Below are positions 1 to 7,741 of a stretch of 64,000 nt of DNA, piece by piece. The stretch spans positions 186,001-250,000 of the forward strand of contig NZ_MLCE01000021.1 in NCBI RefSeq assembly GCF_002300165.1. The letters are read 5' to 3'. This DNA comes from Streptomyces sp. Tue6028 (GTDB taxonomy: Bacteria; Actinomycetota; Actinomycetes; Streptomycetales; Streptomycetaceae). Made by a program: the position numbers and the translations under genes. Numbering within the stretch: position 1 is the stretch's first letter; every line of letters starts with the position of its first letter. The notes under the pieces are model-generated. The model saw only the letters and a program-made list of their open reading frames with translations, ran no database searches and was not told the origin of the DNA.

Positions 1-94
1 GCACCGAACCGTCATCCCGTATGTGCCCGCCGACGCGGAAATGCTGCGGCGGGCCCACTCTTACGGACGTGGGCCCTTCTCGAAAGGAATTCCC

Positions 95-640
95 TTGACG
101 GTCGGAAAGTCTCTCGCCACGTTCGCGCTCGTGGGCGGCGCGCTCGCCGGCGGCATCGCCTTCGCCTCGCCGGCGGCCGCCGTGAGCAGCTGCTCGGACG
201 CGTTCACCCACCAGTTCGACATCATCTTCCCGGGCCAGAAGCCCGAGACGACGTACTACATAGAGAACTGTGCCGACGTCACCTCGGGGAAGGTGACCGC
301 GTCGAGCAACGTCACCTGGAACATCGTCGACGACCAGGTGATCGACAACGGCAAGAGGTTCACCTCGTTCAAGATCACCACGCGGGTCGAGTCGCGCTCC
401 GACTCGGGCGGCAGCGACACCGTCGTCTCGTCGAAGACGTGCGACTGGACGTCCCTGTTCAACAGCAACTACTCGGGCCCCGGTGAGCCCGGTCCCGCGA
501 GCACCTGCACCGTGCCGTCGGTGACGTACAACAAGGACCTGTACTGGTCCTCGGACTCGACCGTCGTCTACGACATCGAGGGTGACGGCAAGGGCGCGAT
601 CACCAAGGATCTCTACGGCTCGCCGCTCATGCACGGCTGA
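95..640 (+). CDS. Secreted protein of unknown function
   Basis: About 181 residues. I chose the TTG at 95 because AAAGGA lies about 8 bases upstream and the protein then begins with a compact signal peptide: Lys, a hydrophobic stretch, then an Ala-rich cleavage region ending near residue 30. A longer reading from ATG at 23 adds an implausible leader. The mature part is rich in Ser, Thr, Asp and Tyr, with four cysteines that could form two disulfides after export. I recognise no catalytic motif or named domain. It stands alone and ends at a strong bidirectional terminator shared with the convergent peptidase gene. Function unknown. Confidence 0.7.
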   Translation: MTVGKSLATFALVGGALAGGIAFASPAAAVSSCSDAFTHQFDIIFPGQKPETTYYIENCADVTSGKVTASSNVTWNIVDDQVIDNGKRFTSFKITTRVESRSDSGGSDTVVSSKTCDWTSLFNSNYSGPGEPGPASTCTVPSVTYNKDLYWSSDSTVVYDIEGDGKGAITKDLYGSPLMHG

Positions 641-680
641 CCGGGAACGGCCTGACCGGGAGCGTCCGGCCGGGAACGGC

Positions 681-715
681 GAAGGGGCCCGCCGCGTGCC
701 GCGGCGGGCCCCTTC
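681..715. terminator. Bidirectional terminator, 16-bp perfect stem
   Basis: A perfect inverted repeat (681-696 and 700-715) with a 3-base loop sits between two convergent genes. It can end transcription from both sides. There is no long T run, which is usual for Streptomyces. Confidence 0.85.
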
Positions 716-731
716 TCGCGCGTGTGCGGGC

Positions 732-1628
732 CTACTTGGCGAAGCCGTAGGTGAGCAGCTTCTTGGCGTCCGAGGTGCGGGCGGTGATCGAGGTGGAGGC
801 GAGCACCGTGCCGATGACCGTCTTGCCGTTGCGGGTGGCGGCGAAGACCAGGCAGTACTTGGCCTCGGGGCCGGAGCCGGTCTTGACGCCGATGGTGCCG
901 CTGTAGCCCGTCAGCAGGGGCTTGTTGGTGTTCTCCCAGTCGTAGTAGCGGTAGCCGCCGCTCTTGGTGGTGGCCTTCTGCCGGGTGTTCTGCGTCTTCA
1001 CGATCGTCTTGAACGTGGAGTTCTTCATCGCGCTGCTGGCGAGCTTCGTCAGGTCGCGCGGCGTCGAGTAGTTGGAGCCGTGGCCGATGCCGTCGAACGA
1101 GTCGAAGTGCGTGTTCGTCAGGCCGAGGCTGCGCGCGCTCGAGTTCATCTTGCCGATGAACGACTTCACGCGGGCGGCGCGGGTCGTGCCGGTGCCGAAC
1201 TTGTCGGCGAGGGCGTACGCGGCGTCGCAGCCGGAGGGCAGCATCAGCCCGTACAGGAGCTGACGGACGGTGACCTTGTCACCGACGATCAGGTGGGCCT
1301 GGGAGGCGTTGTTGGCGACGATGTAGTCGCTGTACGCCTTCTGGATCGTGACCTTGGCGTCGAGGTTCAGGTTCGACTGGGCCAGCACCACCTTGGCCGT
1401 CATGATCTTGGTGGTGGAGCCGGTGGAACGCCTGGTGTCCGCGGCCTTGGTGTAGAGGGTCGTGCCCGTGCCGTTGTTCATCACGTAGCCGCCCTTGGCG
1501 GCGATCGTGGGCGTGGTCACGGCGCCCGCGGGTGCCGCGCCGAAGGCTCCGGCCGCCAGGACGGCGCCGGTCGTGACGGTCACAGCGGCGGCCCTGCGGA
1601 AACGCGTGCCCTTAATGCCGGTAATCAA
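732..1628 (-). CDS. K15-type serine D,D-transpeptidase/carboxypeptidase (peptidase S11)
   Basis: Exported penicillin-binding enzyme acting on peptidoglycan stem peptides. With the TTG start at 1628 (GGAG 8 bases upstream) it has 298 residues and a signal peptide ending near residue 36 (AGA). The motifs are S71-T-T-K74, S132-G-C134 and K249-T-G251. The Ser-Gly-Cys second motif, in place of the usual Ser-x-Asn, is the hallmark of the Streptomyces K15 D,D-transpeptidase. The spacing matches K15 mature numbering (35/96/213) with a constant offset of 36. K15 is a non-essential, thiol-reagent-sensitive transpeptidase. A longer reading from ATG 1781 adds a leader without signal character. Transcribed divergently from the GntR gene. 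Confidence 0.9.
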   Translation of the reverse strand: MITGIKGTRFRRAAAVTVTTGAVLAAGAFGAAPAGAVTTPTIAAKGGYVMNNGTGTTLYTKAADTRRSTGSTTKIMTAKVVLAQSNLNLDAKVTIQKAYSDYIVANNASQAHLIVGDKVTVRQLLYGLMLPSGCDAAYALADKFGTGTTRAARVKSFIGKMNSSARSLGLTNTHFDSFDGIGHGSNYSTPRDLTKLASSAMKNSTFKTIVKTQNTRQKATTKSGGYRYYDWENTNKPLLTGYSGTIGVKTGSGPEAKYCLVFAATRNGKTVIGTVLASTSITARTSDAKKLLTYGFAK

Positions 1629-1829
1629 AATGAACGCTCCGAATGCGCGAAATGCCCCTGGGAGGTCGGCACATGAGAGTGCCGTCTTACGTACGGACTC
1701 GTGAGGCGCGCAAAGGGATGTACGGCGATGGGGTGGGAGTTGTGTGACCTGGGTTACACGAGAGGGTCCCGGGGTCCGCATGTTGAAACGTCCGACAGCA
1801 TGCGTACGTGTTGTATCTATGATGTGCGC

Positions 1830-2561
1830 ATGCCTTCAGCCCCGCCCGCGCCCGCCGATCCGCACGTGCACGACTCCGCCGACCGGCCCGCCGAGCGGGC
1901 GCAGCAGGACGTGAAGCAGCCCGTGAAACAGCCGCCCGCCGCCGACCGTGTCTACGCACACGTCAAGCAGGCCGTCCTGGAACGCCGTTACGAGGGCGGC
2001 ACGCTGCTCACCGAGGGCGAGCTCGCCGAGGCCGTGGGCGTCTCCCGCACACCCGTGCGCGAGGCCCTGCTGCGCCTGGAGGTCGAAGGGCTCATCAAGC
2101 TCTACCCGAAGAAGGGCGCACTCGTCCTGCCCGTCTCCGCCCAGGAGATCGCGGACGTCGTCGAGACCCGGCAGCTCGTCGAGGAGCACGCTGCACGCAA
2201 GGTCCTCCCGGCCCCGCCGCGGCTCATCGCCCGGCTGGAGGAACTCCTCGAACGGCAGAAGGAGCAGGCCGCCGCCGGAGACCTGGCGGGCGCCGCCGTC
2301 ACCGACCGCTGCTTCCACGCCGAGATCGTCCGCAGCGGCGGCAACGAGATCCTCTCCCGGCTCTACGACCAGCTCCGCGACCGGCAGTTGAGGATGGGAG
2401 TCGCCGTGATGCACGCCCACCCCGACCGGATCACCAAGACGCTCACCGAGCACGAGGAGATCCTCGAGGCGCTGCGCTCCGGTGACGCCGAGGCCGTCGT
2501 CGACATCATCCACCGGCACGTCAGCTGGTTCTCCAACCTGGCGCGGGGCGAGGTCCGATGA
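1830..2561 (+). CDS. GntR-family transcriptional regulator, FCD subfamily
   Basis: About 243 residues. An N-terminal winged helix (roughly residues 38-105, with SRTPVREALLRLEVEGLI typical of GntR) is followed by an all-helical FCD ligand-binding domain (roughly 110-225) with acidic and His residues that usually bind a metal and a small carboxylate. It probably represses itself and the following MFS gene, whose ATG overlaps its stop (ATGA). The ATG at 1830 follows TATCTATGAT, a good -10 region, with no Shine-Dalgarno, so the transcript may be leaderless. The ligand is not predictable from sequence; a transported organic acid would fit. Confidence 0.88.
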   Translation: MPSAPPAPADPHVHDSADRPAERAQQDVKQPVKQPPAADRVYAHVKQAVLERRYEGGTLLTEGELAEAVGVSRTPVREALLRLEVEGLIKLYPKKGALVLPVSAQEIADVVETRQLVEEHAARKVLPAPPRLIARLEELLERQKEQAAAGDLAGAAVTDRCFHAEIVRSGGNEILSRLYDQLRDRQLRMGVAVMHAHPDRITKTLTEHEEILEALRSGDAEAVVDIIHRHVSWFSNLARGEVR

Positions 2562-3853
2562 GCACCGCGACCCTTCCCGGCGACCCGCCCGGCGGGCGGC
2601 GCGCCATCGCCGTCTGGGGCATCGGTGTCGCCGTCTACTTCGTCGCCGTCATCTTCCGGACCTCACTGGGAGTGGCGGGCCTCGACGCGGCGGACCGCTT
2701 CCACGTCAACGCCTCGGCGCTGTCCACCTTCTCGATCCTCCAGCTCCTCGTGTACGCGGGCATGCAGATACCCGTCGGCCTGCTGGTCGACCGGCTCGGC
2801 ACCAAGAAGGTGCTGACCATCGGCGTCCTGCTGTTCACCGCGGGACAGCTGGGCTTCGCCTTCTCCCCCTCCTACGGCACGGCCCTCGCCTCGCGCGCGC
2901 TGCTCGGCTGCGGCGACGCGATGACCTTCATCAGCGTGCTGCGGCTCGGCACCCGCTGGTTCCCCGCCCGCCGCGGCCCGCTGGTCGCGCAGCTCGCCGG
3001 CCTGGTCGGCATGGCCGGCAACCTCGTCTCGACCCTCGTCATCGCACGGCTGCTGCACGGGGTCGGCTGGACGGCCGCGTTCGCGGGCAGCGCGCTCGCC
3101 GGAGTCGTCGTGCTGGTGCTCCTGCTGCTGTTCCTGAAGGACCACCCCGAGGGCCACGACCCGGAGCCCTTCCCGCACCAGGGCGCCGCGTACGTGCGCC
3201 GGCAGATCGCCGCGTCCTGGCGGGAACCCGGCACCCGGCTCGGGATGTGGGTGCACTTCACGACACAGTTCCCGGCGATGGTGTTCCTGCTGCTGTGGGG
3301 CCTGCCGTTCCTCGTCGAGGCACAGGGACTCTCGCGCGCGAGGGCCGGCGAACTGCTGACCCTCGTCGTGCTCTCCAACATGGTGGTCGGCCTCGTGTAC
3401 GGGCAGATCGTCGCCCGGCACCACTCGGCACGGCTGCCGCTGGCACTCGGCACGGTGGCCGCGACCGCGGTCGTCTGGGCCGGCACGCTCGCCTACCCAG
3501 GGGACCGGGCGCCGATGTGGGTGCTCATCGTGCTGTGCACCGTACTGGGGGCCTGCGGCCCGGCCTCGATGATCGGCTTCGACTTCGCCCGGCCCGCCAA
3601 CCCGCCCGAGCGGCAGGGCACCGCATCCGGCATCACCAACATGGGAGGCTTCGTCGCCTCCATGACGACCCTGCTGGCCATCGGCGTACTGCTCGACGCG
3701 ACCGGCGACAACTACCGCGTGGCCTTCGCCGCCGTGTTCGTCCTCCAGGCCGTCGGACTGAGCCAGATCTTCCGGCTCCGCGGGCGGGTGGCCCGGCGCG
3801 AACGGGAACGGCTGGTCGCCAGCCGGGTGGAGACGGTGCACGTGCCGGCCTAG
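2558..3853 (+). CDS. MFS transporter
   Basis: A 431-residue inner-membrane protein with about 12 hydrophobic segments. The loop after the second segment carries the MFS signature DRLGTKK, and a central cytoplasmic loop near residues 195-220 is charged. The start overlaps the stop of the upstream GntR gene by four bases, so the two are translationally coupled and the regulator probably senses the transported substrate or a metabolite of it. The C terminus is strongly basic (repeated Arg-Glu). Direction and substrate cannot be told from the sequence. Confidence 0.88.
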   Translation: MSTATLPGDPPGGRRAIAVWGIGVAVYFVAVIFRTSLGVAGLDAADRFHVNASALSTFSILQLLVYAGMQIPVGLLVDRLGTKKVLTIGVLLFTAGQLGFAFSPSYGTALASRALLGCGDAMTFISVLRLGTRWFPARRGPLVAQLAGLVGMAGNLVSTLVIARLLHGVGWTAAFAGSALAGVVVLVLLLLFLKDHPEGHDPEPFPHQGAAYVRRQIAASWREPGTRLGMWVHFTTQFPAMVFLLLWGLPFLVEAQGLSRARAGELLTLVVLSNMVVGLVYGQIVARHHSARLPLALGTVAATAVVWAGTLAYPGDRAPMWVLIVLCTVLGACGPASMIGFDFARPANPPERQGTASGITNMGGFVASMTTLLAIGVLLDATGDNYRVAFAAVFVLQAVGLSQIFRLRGRVARRERERLVASRVETVHVPA

Positions 3854-3874
3854 ACGCGGTCGGGACGTCCTGCC

Positions 3875-3898
3875 CCGGCCGGGGACAGCCCCGGCCGG
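3875..3898. terminator. GC-rich terminator between convergent genes
   Basis: A 10-bp perfect stem (3875-3884 with 3889-3898) and a 4-base loop lie 22 bases after the MFS stop and just before the end of the opposing gene. Confidence 0.7.
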
Positions 3899-3912
3899 AC
3901 GGGCGGGGCCGC

Positions 3913-4737
3913 CTACGGGGTGACCGCGAAGTTCCGCAGGATGGCCGCCGACAGATCCGGGTCGCCCTCGGTCTTGATGCGGTCGGCGACGGCGTCGGGG
4001 TGAACACGGCCGCAGGCCAGCCGGACGAACGTCTCCCAGTCCAGGGAGAGCGAGGCGGCGGGGCCGAGGGAGGGGGCACCGTCTATCGTGCCGCGGCCGT
4101 CGGCGTCGACGCGGACCGTGCGCAGGAACTCGACGGGACCGTGGACGTCGAAGACCACCGCGGAGTTCGCGGGAGCACCGGCGTCCTTCGCGACGATCTT
4201 CGGCAGTGCCGCGAGGAGCTGGTCACGGACGATGGACGCGCCCGGGGAGTCGAGGTTGCCCGGCCGGCCCAGCGCCGTACGCAGGTCCTGCTCGTGCACC
4301 CACACGTCGAACGCGCGGTTCCGCATGGCCTGTTCGAGGGTGATCTCGGTGCCGAGGGGGCCGCGCACCTTGCTGTCGGGCTGCCTGGTCTCGTTCCGCA
4401 GCTGCCGGTTGCGGCGGATGATCGTGTACTCCAGCTCGGACGTCATCTCCGGCGCGGTGTGGTGGCGCCGCACGTCGACCTGCATCTCCATGTACCGCTG
4501 GTGCTCGTTCGTCACGTGGTACAGGTCACGGGGGAGCGTGTGGATCGGCCGAGGGTCGCCGAGCATCTCGCAGTCCAGCCCGATGACATGCGACACGATG
4601 TCGCGCACGGACCAGCCCGGGCAGGGCGTCCGCCGGTTCCACTCGCCCTCCACGAGCGGCTGCACCAGCTCTGATATCGCTTCGATGGAGTGGGTCCAGG
4701 CGTCGGCGTAGGACTGAAGGCTGGGATGCAGACTCAC
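3913..4737 (-). CDS. Maleylpyruvate isomerase family, mycothiol-dependent enzyme
   Basis: A 274-residue cytoplasmic protein. The N-terminal half (about residues 8-150) is a DinB/MDMPI-like four-helix bundle with TPCPGWSVRDIVSHVIG and FDVWVHEQDLR, which hold the conserved metal-binding His residues of this family. The C-terminal part (about 165-270) resembles the SCP2-like substrate domain (VRVDADG, DWETFVRLACGR). Family members use mycothiol as thiol cofactor for isomerisation or conjugation, and many are of unknown substrate. Single gene, divergent from the nitrilase gene with a 154-base gap that holds promoter-like TAAGTTACG at 4800-4808. Confidence 0.82.
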   Translation of the reverse strand: MSLHPSLQSYADAWTHSIEAISELVQPLVEGEWNRRTPCPGWSVRDIVSHVIGLDCEMLGDPRPIHTLPRDLYHVTNEHQRYMEMQVDVRRHHTAPEMTSELEYTIIRRNRQLRNETRQPDSKVRGPLGTEITLEQAMRNRAFDVWVHEQDLRTALGRPGNLDSPGASIVRDQLLAALPKIVAKDAGAPANSAVVFDVHGPVEFLRTVRVDADGRGTIDGAPSLGPAASLSLDWETFVRLACGRVHPDAVADRIKTEGDPDLSAAILRNFAVTP

Positions 4738-4891
4738 GGAACGGGACCCCTCGGGCGGTTGGACGCGGGCAGTGCACAGGCAGCGGGTGTCTTGGGACGC
4801 TAAGTTACGCTGCTGTGAGGCACCCCGGCAGTGCTTTCGTGTGACGATCGTAGGCCCGTATCGACGGCTCGAATGCCAGGACGGTGGTAGT

Positions 4892-5692
4892 GTGCGCGCC
4901 TCTCTCCTCCAGATCGACGTAAACGATGCCGAATCGGTCGAATCGCGTCGACAGCGTGTCGCGTCTCTCGTACGAGAACAAGCCGGAGCCGACCTCGTCG
5001 TGCTGCCCGAACTGTGGACGACCGGCGCGTTCGCCTACGAGGGGTTCCGGACCGAGGCCGAACCGCTGGAAGGACCCACCTACGAGGTGATGGCCAAGGC
5101 GGCGAGCGACGCGGGCGTCTGGCTGCACGCCGGCTCCATCCCCGAGCGGGACCCCGAAGGCCCCCTCTACAACACGTCCCTCGTCTTCTCGCCCTCCGGT
5201 GAACTCGCCGCCTCGTACCGGAAGATCCACCGCTTCGGCTTCGACAAGGGCGAGGCCGTGCTGATGGGAGCGGGATCGGAACTCGTGACGGTCCGTCTGC
5301 CCGAGACCGTGGTCGGCGTCGCCACCTGCTACGACCTCCGCTTCCCCGAACTCTTCCGCGGACTCGTCGACGCGGGCGCGCAGACCCTCGTGCTCCCGGC
5401 CGGCTGGCCCGAACGGCGCCGCTCCCACTGGACACTGCTCGCACAGGCACGCGCCGTCGAGAACCAGGCCTACGTCCTCGCCTGCGGAACGGCCGGCACG
5501 CACGCCGGAGTCGCCCAGGCCGGCCACTCCCTCGTGGTCGACCCGTGGGGAGAGGTCCTCGCCGAGGCCGGCGCCGGCGAGGAGGTCCTCACCGTGGACT
5601 TCGACCCCGCCAAGGTCGCGGACACGCGAGAGCAGTTCCCCGCGCTGAAGGACCGCCTGCTGGGGCTCGACCCACCCCGGCGACAGGCCTGA
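4892..5692 (+). CDS. Carbon-nitrogen hydrolase (nitrilase superfamily amidase)
   Basis: About 266 residues from the GTG at 4892, which begins directly with the first beta strand of the fold (RASLLQIDV); the longer reading from 4772 adds an unrelated leader. The catalytic triad is visible: Glu40 (VVLPELW), Lys111 (YRKIHRFGF) and Cys146 (ATCYDLRFPE). Superfamily members hydrolyse amides in small metabolites, and the compact size and CYDLRFPE motif resemble the omega-amidase/deaminated-glutathione amidase branch. The exact substrate is uncertain. Single cytoplasmic enzyme, convergent with the LURP-one gene. Confidence 0.87.
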   Translation: MRASLLQIDVNDAESVESRRQRVASLVREQAGADLVVLPELWTTGAFAYEGFRTEAEPLEGPTYEVMAKAASDAGVWLHAGSIPERDPEGPLYNTSLVFSPSGELAASYRKIHRFGFDKGEAVLMGAGSELVTVRLPETVVGVATCYDLRFPELFRGLVDAGAQTLVLPAGWPERRRSHWTLLAQARAVENQAYVLACGTAGTHAGVAQAGHSLVVDPWGEVLAEAGAGEEVLTVDFDPAKVADTREQFPALKDRLLGLDPPRRQA

Positions 5693-5727
5693 CGCGACCG
5701 GTCCGCCCGGCCCCCGCGCGCTCCTCC

Positions 5728-6222
5728 TCAGTCCTCGCCACGCTCCTTCTCCGCCAGGTGGATCACGCACACCGCCACCGCGATCAGCAACGCCGGGTCG
5801 GTGTCGTCCCGTACGACGTCGACCCCGTACGTCTCACGGACGTGGAGCCAACGGCGGGAGATCTGCGCGAGGAGTTCGTTGTCGTAGTCGATGGCGAACT
5901 CACGGTCGAGGATCTTCCCGCTCACGTCGAGTTCGGTGCCGTCGACCAGCGACACCCGGTAGTGGTTGCGGAGCAGGGACAGACGCTTGCGCTTGATGGT
6001 CGCCAGCGGGTCGCCGTCCCGCTCGATGATCATCGTGTCGCGCAGGGCGAGCATCTTCTGGTGGATGTCGATCAGGACGCGCCCGCGCGTGTCCTTCAGC
6101 TCGAAGGTGTCCCGCAGACGCATGGCCTTGCCGTCGACGAGGAAGACCTTGTTGCCGCGGTCGTCCTCGATCCAGTAGTCGTCGCCGAAGCCGAGGAGCC
6201 GGTCGCGCACGAGGAATCTCAT
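5728..6222 (-). CDS. LURP-one-related (Tubby-like) family protein
   Basis: A 164-residue protein predicted to form the closed beta barrel of the LURP-one/Tubby-C family: repeated strand pairs such as RLLGFGDDYWIEDDRGNKVF and VLIDIHQKMLALRDTMII, ending in a hydrophobic C-terminal segment (LLIAVAVCVIHLA) that could pack in the barrel or touch the membrane. Biochemical role unknown. Its ATG overlaps the stop of the upstream GlxA-type regulator gene, so the two are likely co-translated. Confidence 0.8.
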   Translation of the reverse strand: MRFLVRDRLLGFGDDYWIEDDRGNKVFLVDGKAMRLRDTFELKDTRGRVLIDIHQKMLALRDTMIIERDGDPLATIKRKRLSLLRNHYRVSLVDGTELDVSGKILDREFAIDYDNELLAQISRRWLHVRETYGVDVVRDDTDPALLIAVAVCVIHLAEKERGED

Positions 6223-7268
6223 GCCATCACCGCTTCCCCGGCAGGCGGTCCGAAACGCCGCCGGTAGGCCGACGGGCTGAGTCCCGTCGCCCGGCGCAGC
6301 CGCGCCCGCAGGTTCGCGGCGGACCCCAGACCGCTGCGGTCCGCCACCACGTCCAGGCGCTCCTCCCCGCGCTCGATGAGCCGGCAGGCGAGTGCCACCC
6401 GCTCACCCGTCAGCCACGCCAGCGGGGTGGTGCCCAGCTGGGCACGGAAACGCCGGTGCAGCGTCGCCGGGCTCACCGCCGCCCGCGCGGCCAGATCCGC
6501 GACCGTCAGCGGCTCACCGAGCCGTTCCTGCGCCCAGGCCAGCAGCGGGGCCAGGGACTCGTCGGGCACCTCCGGCAGCGGCCGCTCCACGAACTGACGC
6601 TGTCCGCCGTCACGGTGCGCGGCGAAGACCAGCCGCCGCGAGACGGCGTTGGCGATCTCCGCGCCGTGGTCGCGCCGTACGACATGCAGCCCGAGATCGA
6701 GCGCGGACGCGCTGCCCGACGCGGTGAGAATGTCCCCGTCGTCCACGAACAGGACGTCCGGCTCCAGACGGACCCGCGGGAACCGCGCCCGGAAGGCATC
6801 CGCCCACATCCAGTGACAGGCCGCCCGCCGCCCGTCCAGCAGCCCGGCCTCCGCGAGGGTGAACGCACCGGAGCAGAACCCGATCAGCCTGGCCCCCCGC
6901 TCGTGCGCCCGGCGAACGGCGTCCAGCACCTCGGGGGAGCGCGGCGTGCCGGTGTCCGGACGGTTCGGCACGATCAGCGTGTCCGCCCCGTCGGCCGCCT
7001 CCAGCCCGTCCACGCCGGTGAGGGTGAAGAACCCGTCGCGCATCCGGGTCCGCTCCCCGGCGGCGCAGAGCCCGAAGTCGTAGAGCTCCCGCCCGAGTTC
7101 CGGCCGGCGCAGCCCGAACACCTCGATCGCGCAGCTCATCTCGAAGGGGTTCGAGTTCTCGTCGACGACGAGGACGACACGGTGCGCGCCCCGCACGGCG
7201 GGGGACGGGGCCCGGTCGGCGAGCGGTGCGCCTCCCGCCGGACCGGGTTGAGAGGATCGTTGCGCCAT
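6219..7268 (-). CDS. GlxA-family AraC-type regulator with DJ-1/PfpI domain
   Basis: A 349-residue regulator. Residues about 28-200 form a DJ-1/PfpI-like amidotransferase fold with the conserved LIGFCSGAFTLAEAGLL elbow. Residues about 240-335 form an AraC double helix-turn-helix (VADLAARAAVSPATLHRRF and DVVADRSGLGSAANLRARL). Family members often act as activators or repressors of catabolic genes or as nitric-oxide or arginine sensors; the effector here is unknown. The stop overlaps the LURP-one ATG. Divergent from a cupin gene only 51 bases away, which may be a target. Confidence 0.88.
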   Translation of the reverse strand: MAQRSSQPGPAGGAPLADRAPSPAVRGAHRVVLVVDENSNPFEMSCAIEVFGLRRPELGRELYDFGLCAAGERTRMRDGFFTLTGVDGLEAADGADTLIVPNRPDTGTPRSPEVLDAVRRAHERGARLIGFCSGAFTLAEAGLLDGRRAACHWMWADAFRARFPRVRLEPDVLFVDDGDILTASGSASALDLGLHVVRRDHGAEIANAVSRRLVFAAHRDGGQRQFVERPLPEVPDESLAPLLAWAQERLGEPLTVADLAARAAVSPATLHRRFRAQLGTTPLAWLTGERVALACRLIERGEERLDVVADRSGLGSAANLRARLRRATGLSPSAYRRRFGPPAGEAVMA

Positions 7269-7319
7269 ATGCGATTTCTAGCACTCGTCCGGATGCCGGG
7301 CCAGGCCGAGGATGGGTCC

Positions 7320-7712
7320 ATGAGCAGCGACCCCGTCTCCCTGTCCGGCGCCCTGGCCTCCTTCAGCGACCTGTGGAGCCCGCGCATCGTCACCGCCGTC
7401 AACGACTACGACGTACGCATCGCCAAGGTCGAGGGCGAGCACGTCTGGCACGTCCACGACCACACCGACGAGTTCTTCCTGGTCCTGGAGGGCGAGCTGA
7501 CCATCGCGCTCCGGGAGGCGGCCGGCGAACGGACCGTCGTCCTGCCCAAGGGCTCCGTCTTCACCGTGCCGCGCGGCACGGAGCACAAGCCGGTCGCCCC
7601 GCACGGCGCCTCGATCCTGATGTTCGAGCCCACCGGCACCCTCACCGTCGGCGACCGCCACGACGAGGTCCCGGACCATGTGGACGCGACCACGGGACAC
7701 GCGCTGAGCTGA
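7320..7712 (+). CDS. Small cupin-domain protein
   Basis: About 130 residues. The ATG at 7320 is preceded by GAGG; an earlier in-frame ATG at 7269 lies on top of the divergent GlxA start and is less likely. One cupin barrel: first motif HVWHVHDHTDEFFLVLEG (the metal-binding His-x-His-x4-Glu pattern) and second motif PKGSVFTVPRGTEHKP. Single-domain cupins of this kind include isomerases, sensors and stress proteins, and a specific activity cannot be assigned. The following thioredoxin-like gene starts 29 bases later on the same strand. Confidence 0.8.
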   Translation: MSSDPVSLSGALASFSDLWSPRIVTAVNDYDVRIAKVEGEHVWHVHDHTDEFFLVLEGELTIALREAAGERTVVLPKGSVFTVPRGTEHKPVAPHGASILMFEPTGTLTVGDRHDEVPDHVDATTGHALS

Positions 7713-7741
7713 GTGCCGGCGCGTGGTGGCACCCTTGATCC

